Of a stretch of 20,395 nucleotides of DNA, positions 15,501 through 20,395 are shown in pieces. The DNA is from an uncultured Alphaproteobacteria bacterium (GTDB taxonomy: Bacteria > Pseudomonadota > Alphaproteobacteria > Rs-D84): positions 1 through 20,395 of the forward strand of contig CAJGDN010000015.1 of NCBI GenBank assembly GCA_904502245.1, written 5' to 3'. How positions within the stretch are numbered: position 1 is the first letter of the stretch; each line of letters opens with the position of its first letter. The notes under the pieces are model-generated. The model was not told the DNA's origin. It searched no databases and saw nothing but the letters and a program-made list of their open reading frames with translations. The position numbers were made by a program, and so were the translations under genes.

Positions 15501-16254
15501 TAATGCAGTGGTAACTGATGTAGAATATAAGTTGGGCGCATGGGGGGTTGGTGCACGCGCTTTTTCAGGTGCAATAACAGATGAGGGGTTGTTAGAAAAT
15601 GATCCAACTGTTTCTGCACAATATATGCCAGCAAAATTAGGTTTGTTGCAGGGGGCACAGTCCCATGTCGCATGGACAGGCGATGACTTTAGCTTTGTGA
15701 CATCATTTGGATCAGTGCGCGAATCAGATACGTTGTTAGGGGCATATACTGATGGTTTATTGAATCTGGGGGCGGGTGATACAACATATGTTGATCTTGT
15801 CGCGCGTTATGGTGTTATGGATGATGTTAATTTGATGGCACGTGCAACATTTGCTCAAACAAAATCGGATGCATCTGGTGATTTTGTCTTGGGAATGTCT
15901 GATATACATTCAAACGCATTTGCGATTGGTGTAAATGTGGGAAATTTTGAATTCATGGCATCTATGCCATTGGCGATAACAAATGGGGTATTGCAATATG
16001 CGCATGCGAAATATGATGTCCAGGAAGATGCAGATAAGAATTATGTGTTAAATATCATTGATACGCATGTTGCTGATTTGTCGTTGGTTGCAGATCAGCG
16101 CGAGATGCGTTTTGCAGGTGCGTGGCGTCATAAATTTGGTGAATTTACTGATGGTGCGTTTGGATTCATATATCGTGTAAACCCAAATCACACAGATGAA
16201 TTTGGTAATGAATCTGTATTTATGTTAAAAATGTCACATCGGCTAGGAATATAA
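12580..16254 (+). CDS. Ankyrin-repeat / degenerate subtilisin-like (S8) autotransporter
   Basis: A 1224-aa surface protein. The signal peptide is 1-20 (ASFA|AG). Two ankyrin-like repeats (about 27-88; NAGADVNFVDSTG, then MYGADAS) are followed by a Gly-rich hinge and a hydrophobic segment (117-137). The passenger (about 160-815) follows S8 subtilase order: SLITDNGI (D285) at the Asp position, ALGKIVGG (355-362) at the HGTxVAG position, MPAGEF (610-615) at the oxyanion AAGN position, VVAV with CG...WCFAAAGATS around S716, and the domain end YGYGLINLERAMTP (801-814). By this alignment His and Asn are replaced by A355 and E614, so it is probably not proteolytic. The C-terminal third is beta-rich and ends REMRFAGAWRHKF...YRVNPNH...MSHRLGI, as in alphaproteobacterial S8 autotransporter-type barrels, though ending in Ile rather than Phe. 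Monocistronic; its own promoter is not clear (TATAAA at 12563-12568 lies 11 bases from the ATG). Confidence 0.85.
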   Translation: MKFIRLLVFALFFAPFASFAAGVEFTMAAQLLAAAKAADIQQVQSLVNAGADVNFVDSTGVSIVCTALMNNDTRAAQILQMYGADASKCDRQIRQYNNRNKTKGGGGLFSGLSSAQTISLAAAGAAVVVGGLLLLTDVLDPGNDNNNSASGDRPNHNNGNNGGTGTATASLTVPYSPAYLGVDGKINPSSATYQENLTLWNPSAGGIRALDFNYFRPSVQPENNYLKDGISVPLQNYLLMMHGYSAFANEYLGQAIFRDTASRNPVLLGNSSTGGLPVRVSLITDNGISTTGSAARGDGIVYADSAAATAETHTLDKYLNFNAPVAGVLGTEISGFDFSGSGTALNPFANSYDTALGKIVGGWNAGGRVYGDLFGFVPNGRLGIFRTGGGKYWQNISDPTSGAVVGNLVDGASGTSDVIEPGDTITLNGVTYSLSLATSGTSVTEPTITINGKTYLVPAESTMMRGECVGDECADVSDIAIYVGTDGFYYVNTTGGESADAVYMVQDNNIYAQKELVESDYKNFEAMRQALSISNVLANVSVLDVSRDASYLTVRDMPAALALSNATNAETFVSLINSVYDKNNVDVTSQGAYANMMFNAYSASAPIMLMPAGEFNFGQSLSVLDATFENYAPLLYGNNLEHMFMTVVAVRHAKGTESADSISGYGNGTGASFGPLYLSMWEDAEGNMFQSRKCGVTGTGQGGIDPWCFAAAGATSEMATASAAGAVAALKGAFDYMSNPQIFMLMALTADGYLLGADPAGNVFTVDTLAGYLKSMYSLPQEYYADTLTSEQYLKAFAEVYGYGLINLERAMTPSHSIYFYDGNNIVSGNGNAYWRAASNTVFRPSATLSLRGASISAPFFDILKSADGKISMPRVWENKFSFGASDERGLYMGDVLGDFMVGRDETRQSKIGDISFAMTISPRAYNDNMSGLDTMKLGYALGDWNMSASYQHYLTDGMSRFRGAVNPILSLASNAVVTDVEYKLGAWGVGARAFSGAITDEGLLENDPTVSAQYMPAKLGLLQGAQSHVAWTGDDFSFVTSFGSVRESDTLLGAYTDGLLNLGAGDTTYVDLVARYGVMDDVNLMARATFAQTKSDASGDFVLGMSDIHSNAFAIGVNVGNFEFMASMPLAITNGVLQYAHAKYDVQEDADKNYVLNIIDTHVADLSLVADQREMRFAGAWRHKFGEFTDGAFGFIYRVNPNHTDEFGNESVFMLKMSHRLGI

Positions 16255-16281
16255 AAAAACGGGCGTTTGCCCGTTTTTTTT
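16254..16281. terminator. Bidirectional terminator between convergent genes
   Basis: Symmetrical hairpin AAAAACGGGC-GTTT-GCCCGTTTTT, with As before and Ts after, so it works on both strands. It serves the autotransporter gene and the 235-aa gene. Confidence 0.93.
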
Positions 16282-16301
16282 ATTTATTAATTAATTATAT
16301 T

Positions 16302-17009
16302 TTATTTGTTTTTGAAATATTTATCGTGTTGGATTTTTGATGTTGAGTACATGGTTTCAAACATCTTGTTTGCGGCGTCCATTGTTTGTGGCATGCCAGG
16401 GTGTGTTATGTTATAGTCTGCACCGTTCAAAATAATAATGCGTGCTGGTAATAATGACGTTCCGCCACATTCGATAAAGTAATTTGATATATCGTAATAT
16501 TTTCCAAAACAATCGTCATTTAGCGTTGCGACATATCCGGATTCTGCCAGCGTTTGACAGGTTGGTTGATTATTATAAACGATTTCGCCGTTTTCTAGTG
16601 TTTCGTCTGGATTGTCAAGTATGCCAGGGCAGTAAACATTTACGTATTTTCCATTAACGGATACTGTTGCACCGTTTTTACTGGATTTGCGACGACCATA
16701 GCAGTCACCACTTGCAGATAAGGCATCTGTGTCAAAGTCAGAAAGAATACCCTTGCCACTTTTTAAGGCGGTGCGTTCTATAGGAATTGGTTGTGTTGCG
16801 GGTTCTGTTAATGCTTCAGGGCAGATTAATTTTAATCCCCAACAATTAGATGTGCTATCCCACATTCCTGATTCAAATCCTGCACCCATCGCAGAGTAGC
16901 AATTTGTTGGATTTAAGCGACATACTGTTGGTTGTTCCCACCATGGTGTTGCGGCGTTTGCAGCACTGATATAAATCATTGGTAATACAAATAATAACGT
17001 GTTTTTCAT
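16302..17009 (-). CDS. Small exported protein with three Cys-aromatic-Gly repeats
   Basis: Unknown function; 235 aa. The signal peptide is about 1-19 (SAANA|AT), giving a mature start rich in Trp/Pro (TPWWEQP). A pattern C-(W/Y/F)-G followed by a hydrophobic strand and a second cysteine occurs three times: C56-W-G to C63-P, C103-Y-G to C127-P, and C167-F-G to C181-G. Additional cysteines are at 30, 37 and 151, with C30/C37 again seven apart. The C-terminus is helical and basic. The ATG lies 5 bases after the stop of the 887-aa gene, and its ribosome-binding site is inside that gene, so the two are co-transcribed and translationally coupled. That points to a partner of the 887-aa protein. Confidence 0.85.
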   Translation of the reverse strand: MKNTLLFVLPMIYISAANAATPWWEQPTVCRLNPTNCYSAMGAGFESGMWDSTSNCWGLKLICPEALTEPATQPIPIERTALKSGKGILSDFDTDALSASGDCYGRRKSSKNGATVSVNGKYVNVYCPGILDNPDETLENGEIVYNNQPTCQTLAESGYVATLNDDCFGKYYDISNYFIECGGTSLLPARIIILNGADYNITHPGMPQTMDAANKMFETMYSTSKIQHDKYFKNK

Positions 17010-17014
17010 TGTTT

Positions 17015-19678
17015 TTACTCCTGGGGTGTGTTTTGTGTTTGTTCTCCAGAAACGTTGTCGTTTTGTTCAGTTTCTGATGATATCTTATCTTTTTCGCATG
17101 TGACTTTTTCCGAATTGTAAAATTTGCTGGTTGAAGCAATACATTTGTTGTCGATAAAGTCACATTCGGCTTTCGTGCATGCCAATTCATTGTAGATGGT
17201 TGATACCAGGCAATTTTGTTGATTGTTGTCTTTGCATACGTTTAAGTTTACGCATTTATTTTCTTGGGGGGCGTATACTTTATTATTTGGAATAACGCAT
17301 GAGTTGTTATAGAATGTACAGCCTTGTTCTATGCAATTGATTGCGTTGTAGTTGCCGGGAATAATGCAATTATTTTGGTAATCCTGGGTGCATGTTGTAA
17401 TTTCATTTTGTGTTTGGTTGGTGGTTGTTTGGCCACAATATCCCCATTCTGTGTTAGCGCCTGTTTCTGTATAGAATCCTGCATGTTTGTTTTCTTCGTC
17501 AGTTTCGGCGTTAAATTTTTTATGCCATATACCGCCCAGGCGTTCACATTCTTTGGCTAGTTCCTTTACCATATCTTGTCGCAGTTCGGTCATTGCGATG
17601 TTTATATCTTGTGATATCGTTGCAGGCAATGTCGAGTCTGTGGTGGAGTTTAATGTACATGATTGTGACGCAAAAATGCTTAATTTTTGGTACAGACTGC
17701 CAACATAGGAGCTGCAATTTGCGCTGTTCAATAATTGTATGTATGTTGAGCCAGTAGGACAGTTCCAACCAGCGGGGCATTGATAGCATTGTGAGTCATG
17801 CAAATAATAGCCGCTTTTACACTTCGTGTACACCTTACGGCATTTATATGTCGTGTTTTCTATTTTGCGAATGTTTTTTTCTATGGGTTCTAAGACAGCT
17901 TGTGATGTCACGTTGCGACATGCGCTGTTTGTTGATTGGTGGGCATAGCCAGGATATATTGTTCGACATGCGTATGGATAGCTGTGTATCGTGTCCGAAC
18001 TGGGTGGGGTACATGTTTCGCGCAGAAACTCTCGTAATGATGATTGGCATTTGTTGGCGATATTTTGGGTTGCAAGGTTATTCATCGCAATCAATAATTC
18101 GGAAAATCCAGTTGGGCCGCCGCCATACAGATTGCTACATGTGTCCAGTTTTTCTTGACAAAGTGTCTGGGATAATTGCATACGTTGTCCCAGCAATAAT
18201 TGTTCTTTGGTGTTGCTGAAATCTTTTAGTGATTGTTGTTTTTCGTCGTAACATTTATTTACAACTTCCAGACAGTTTTCTTTGACCGTTCGTATGCGTT
18301 TTTGTTGGCCTTGATATATTTCGGATATGGCTTGGCGCAGATACTCGTCCCATACGGAGTTGGCAATGTCGCGACATGTGTCCAGGGCGCGTGATGCGAA
18401 TTCTCGTTTGCGGTTTAGTTCTGCAACCAATAAACGGTTTGATTGGTTTGTTAATATATCACCAGACAGTGATGTCATGGTTTCAAGTTGGTAAAAATTT
18501 GCAGTGTAAATTGGTTCGCCGGTTTCACGATTTAGGTACAGACCAGTTACGTCTAGGCAATGTACGTAGTCTGTGCCGCAAGCGGTGTCGGCAGTGATTT
18601 CTGCGCGTACCATGGCAATACAGTCGTTGATGTTGGTAGAGTTGTGTGCGTTATAATTTTCCAGACGTGCCAGCTGAACTTCGCGTTCTGTTTTACGGAT
18701 GGTGACATTTGCAGTATGTTTTTTTTCGTCTAGGCTGTTTAATAGAGTTGCGCAATCATTCTCAATATACATTCCGTATGAAGTGGTTACCATGTTTTGT
18801 ATTTCGGCAGATGTACATTTGTCTGCAACCATTTCAGAACATTGTGTGTGAACTGCGTTATATAGTGCTTCGCCGGTTAAGTTGGCGATGTTTGCGCCAC
18901 CAGCTAAATCTGATGTTGACCATATTGTGTTTATGTCACCAGCAATGTCCAAGGTGCCTTGGGTTGATAGTGATTGATTTTTTGTTTTGTTCAAAACTTC
19001 GCTGATGCCGGCCAGTTGTTTGGCGCTGTTGGATTTGTCAGTAGTTTTTGACTGAGTGTATTCGCCGGCGGTCGCAGACAGCATTGCTGTAACTTCTTCG
19101 GCGGATTTGTTTATAACGTTCAAGTGCTGGTTTTTAAAATCGGACAAGCGTTCAGATGTTTGATTAAGTGCACGTTCGCGGGCCTGAATTTCTGGTAGTT
19201 TTGATGAACATACACATCTGCGATATGTGTCGTTTGCAGTAGCACAAAATTGGTCCATGCACGTAAAGTATGCGTCACGACACGTGTTATACCCAGCGTT
19301 GAATACATTAGACTGTGTGGTAGGTTGGACTGTTGCGGCGCGTGAAGTGCGTGATGCGTTAATGGTAATATTTTTATTGTTGTTTTGACGTTTTGTTGCA
19401 CTGCGTGCAGTAGTAGTGCGGGATACGGCAACAGTACGGGCAGTGCGTGGTTGCTGTGTAGTATTGCGCGATGTTACAGCGTTACGTGATGCTGCAGCAT
19501 TGCGTGAAATTGTTTTGTTGGATGTGGTACGTGCGCTTGTTTTTTTTGTGTTTTGGGTCGTGCGCGATGTAATGTCGGGTTGTGTATTGCGCAGGATTGT
19601 TTTTTCGTCACGAACAGCACCGTTGGCAATACCAACAGTGGTAAGAATTGTCACAATAAAAAAACAGGCCTTTCTCAT
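17015..19678 (-). CDS. Large exported Cys-rich protein, paralogue of the 945-aa protein, with EGF/GYYL-type C-terminal repeats
   Basis: Unknown function; 887 aa. The signal peptide is 1-20 (GIANG|AV). A Thr/Arg/Ser/Asn-rich leader (25-125) carries repeated SRN-A/T units. The first module is C133, C140, C145, C155, C157 (CMDQFC, RCVC), with spacing 7-5-10-2 exactly as in the 945-aa protein. C280/C288 and C309 with following helices, CGTDYVHC (367-374) and VWDEYLRQ (442-449) also align with that protein. The C-terminal third differs: CKSGYYLHDSQCYQCPAGWNC (620-640), CERLGGIW (711-718), shared with the 645-aa protein as C-E-x2-GGIW, then two 47-residue Cys repeats (763-861). A perfect TATAAT only six bases before the ATG and no Shine-Dalgarno suggest a leaderless message. 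First gene of a two-gene operon. Confidence 0.85.
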   Translation of the reverse strand: MRKACFFIVTILTTVGIANGAVRDEKTILRNTQPDITSRTTQNTKKTSARTTSNKTISRNAAASRNAVTSRNTTQQPRTARTVAVSRTTTARSATKRQNNNKNITINASRTSRAATVQPTTQSNVFNAGYNTCRDAYFTCMDQFCATANDTYRRCVCSSKLPEIQARERALNQTSERLSDFKNQHLNVINKSAEEVTAMLSATAGEYTQSKTTDKSNSAKQLAGISEVLNKTKNQSLSTQGTLDIAGDINTIWSTSDLAGGANIANLTGEALYNAVHTQCSEMVADKCTSAEIQNMVTTSYGMYIENDCATLLNSLDEKKHTANVTIRKTEREVQLARLENYNAHNSTNINDCIAMVRAEITADTACGTDYVHCLDVTGLYLNRETGEPIYTANFYQLETMTSLSGDILTNQSNRLLVAELNRKREFASRALDTCRDIANSVWDEYLRQAISEIYQGQQKRIRTVKENCLEVVNKCYDEKQQSLKDFSNTKEQLLLGQRMQLSQTLCQEKLDTCSNLYGGGPTGFSELLIAMNNLATQNIANKCQSSLREFLRETCTPPSSDTIHSYPYACRTIYPGYAHQSTNSACRNVTSQAVLEPIEKNIRKIENTTYKCRKVYTKCKSGYYLHDSQCYQCPAGWNCPTGSTYIQLLNSANCSSYVGSLYQKLSIFASQSCTLNSTTDSTLPATISQDINIAMTELRQDMVKELAKECERLGGIWHKKFNAETDEENKHAGFYTETGANTEWGYCGQTTTNQTQNEITTCTQDYQNNCIIPGNYNAINCIEQGCTFYNNSCVIPNNKVYAPQENKCVNLNVCKDNNQQNCLVSTIYNELACTKAECDFIDNKCIASTSKFYNSEKVTCEKDKISSETEQNDNVSGEQTQNTPQE
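17018..17022 (-). promoter_or_regulatory. Ribosome-binding site embedded in the upstream gene's last codons
   Basis: Minus-strand AGGAG eight bases before the ATG at 17009. It overlaps the final Gln-Glu codons of the 887-aa gene, fixing the start of the 235-aa protein and implying coupled translation. Confidence 0.8.
17096..17392 (-). repeat. Two-copy Cys repeat with identical spacing at the C-terminus of the 887-aa protein
   Basis: Copy 1 cysteines are 763, 771, 782, 787, 794, 809. Copy 2 cysteines are 815, 823, 834, 839, 846, 861. Steps are 8-11-5-7-15 in both, while most other residues differ, so the disulfide frame is what is conserved. Confidence 0.88.
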
Positions 19679-19684
19679 CCGTTA

Positions 19685-19713
19685 ATTATATGTGCTTTTA
19701 TCTTATCAAAAAA
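19685..19713 (-). promoter_or_regulatory. Candidate promoter of the 887-235 operon, placed for a leaderless transcript
   Basis: A perfect minus-strand TATAAT (19690-19685) lies six bases before the ATG (19678). The -35 region 16-17 bases upstream is only a T-run. It sits just downstream of the infA terminator. Confidence 0.55.
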
Positions 19714-19740
19714 GTGAATCGTAAACAAGAAAATTGTAAT

Positions 19741-19763
19741 AAAAAAATCCGCTGTGGCGGATT
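19741..19763 (-). terminator. Rho-independent terminator of infA
   Basis: Minus-strand stem AATCCGC / GCGGATT with a four-base loop and a seven-T tail, eight bases after the infA stop codon. Confidence 0.92.
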
Positions 19764-19770
19764 AGTTTTA

Positions 19771-20016
19771 TTAGTTTGTGCTTTCGCTGGTTGGACGGTT
19801 GCGTTCAACAAATGTGATGCGTCCTTTGTCCAGATCGTATGGTGTCATTTCAACGCGTACGCGTTCGCCAACGTTTACCCAAATGCGGGCCTTGCGCATT
19901 TTGCCACATACGGTTGCCAAAATTTCGTGACCGTTTTCCAGTTTTACCCGGAACATCGTGTTTGGTAATTTGTCTTCTACTGTGCCGCTGAAAACAATTA
20001 CGTCATCTTTTGCCAT
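19771..20016 (-). CDS. infA: Translation initiation factor IF-1
   Basis: Binds the 30S A site during initiation together with IF-2 and IF-3. The 81-aa protein is a single S1/OB-fold domain with the conserved FSGTVxxxLPNxMFRVKLENGHEILA, CGKMRKARIWV and VEMTPYDLDKGRI blocks. Bacterial IF-1 is usually about 72 residues; the extra tail after RNRP is short and polar. The ATG has AAAGGA upstream. It is monocistronic, with its own promoter and terminator, and not inside a ribosomal operon. Confidence 0.98.
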   Translation of the reverse strand: MAKDDVIVFSGTVEDKLPNTMFRVKLENGHEILATVCGKMRKARIWVNVGERVRVEMTPYDLDKGRITFVERNRPTSESTN

Positions 20017-20057
20017 ATTTTAATCCTTTAAAAATTCTGTGTTTTTTGGTGTTTCTT

Positions 20058-20086
20058 ATCTTATCGCTTGTGCTGAAAAAATGCAA
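20058..20086 (-). promoter_or_regulatory. Promoter of infA with an overlapping inverted repeat
   Basis: Minus-strand TTGCAT (20086-20081), 17-base spacer, TAAGAT (20063-20058). The inverted repeat CGCTTG (20065-20070) / CAAGCG (20084-20089) spans the spacer and the -35 box. Confidence 0.6.
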
Positions 20087-20102
20087 GCGCATTTTTATGT
20101 AC

Positions 20103-20131
20103 TTGCGATTTAGTTAAAGTTTTGATATTAT
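20103..20131 (+). promoter_or_regulatory. Promoter of the exported protein at the right edge
   Basis: TTGCGA (20103-20108), 17 bases, TATTAT (20126-20131), back to back with the infA promoter. The transcript would start near 20138, before the AAAGGGGTGGAG ribosome-binding region. Confidence 0.6.
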
Positions 20132-20160
20132 AGTGAATAATTATAAAGGGGTGGAGTCTG

Positions 20161-20395
20161 ATGAATACGAGATTGTTAGCGGTTATATTGGCTGTTTTTC
20201 CGTTTGTGGCGGGTGCGGCACCGCGTGTAGATAGTGCGCGTGTTGGTGCGCGTCGTGCGGGTGCGTCGGCGGAAAGTCGTATGCCTACGATGGTGACAAA
20301 GATTTCTGGTAATAAATCTGTTGATGTAAAAGTGGAAGAGCCCTTGGTTGATGAGCCGGTTGTAGATGATGAGGTTTTTGACGATGATTTTGTTG
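20161..20395 (+). CDS. Exported RMPTM-motif protein, 5' part (3' end outside window)
   Basis: The first 78 codons are visible. A signal peptide (about 1-19, VAGA|AP) is followed by an Arg/Ala/Ser-rich stretch and SRMPTM at 39-44, then a Val/Asp/Glu-rich acidic region. The residues around the motif, SAESRMPTM, closely match ASESRMPTM in the 568-aa protein, and the acidic region afterwards is similar in kind. No cysteine appears in the visible part, but the cysteine modules of its relatives start only after residue 95, so the main domain is expected beyond the window. GGGGTGGAG precedes the ATG, and the gene diverges from infA. Confidence 0.85.
   Translation, partial: MNTRLLAVILAVFPFVAGAAPRVDSARVGARRAGASAESRMPTMVTKISGNKSVDVKVEEPLVDEPVVDDEVFDDDFV

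Noticed and set aside
20017..20160. tRNA or small RNA gene in the largest intergenic gap
   Set aside because: No cloverleaf or terminator is visible; the gap is explained by two back-to-back promoters.

Overview
The window reads as chromosomal DNA of an alphaproteobacterium. The ribosomal protein L17 fragment at the left edge carries the alphaproteobacterial C-terminal signature around KAGFRYGD and APMAIIELVDRD, and a typical infA lies near the right edge. The DNA is moderately AT-rich. Sigma-70-type promoters, Shine-Dalgarno sites and short GC-stem terminators are easy to see. A host- or gut-associated lineage is my inference from the abundance of exported, cysteine-rich, low-complexity proteins; the sequence does not prove it.

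Layout. 1-345: 3' end of rplQ. 399-1376 (-): two-helix membrane protein. 1491-3413 (+): exported Cys-rich protein with an RMPTM motif. 3522-3944 (+): small cytoplasmic-looking protein. 3991-11516 (-): four consecutive exported proteins of 289, 568, 645 and 945 aa, read right to left. One has a peptidoglycan-binding OmpA domain. 11648-12451 (+): lipoprotein with an internal duplication. 12580-16254 (+): very large exported protein with ankyrin repeats, a degenerate subtilisin-like (S8) passenger and a C-terminal autotransporter-like barrel. 16302-19678 (-): tightly coupled pair of exported Cys-rich proteins (887 and 235 aa). 19771-20016 (-): infA. 20161 to the right edge (+): start of another RMPTM-motif exported protein. 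No gene-free stretch exceeds about 145 bases, and I found no tRNA, rRNA, CRISPR or insertion sequence.

The unifying theme is a family of exported proteins with cysteines placed at seven-residue steps. The commonest form is a twin C-x6-C module (C-x6-C-x4-C-x6-C or C-x6-C-x6-C-x6-C), present in at least the 289-, 568- and 945-aa proteins and in partial form in the 887- and 640-aa proteins. The 945- and 887-aa proteins are paralogues with identical N-terminal cysteine spacing. Three proteins share an RMPTM motif soon after the signal peptide. Two of them (640 and 568 aa) share further sequence and glycine-zipper segments; the third is cut off by the window.

My inference is that the locus encodes a disulfide-rich envelope or surface assembly, anchored to peptidoglycan by the OmpA-domain protein and perhaps displayed with the autotransporter. 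No known named system matches it to my knowledge.
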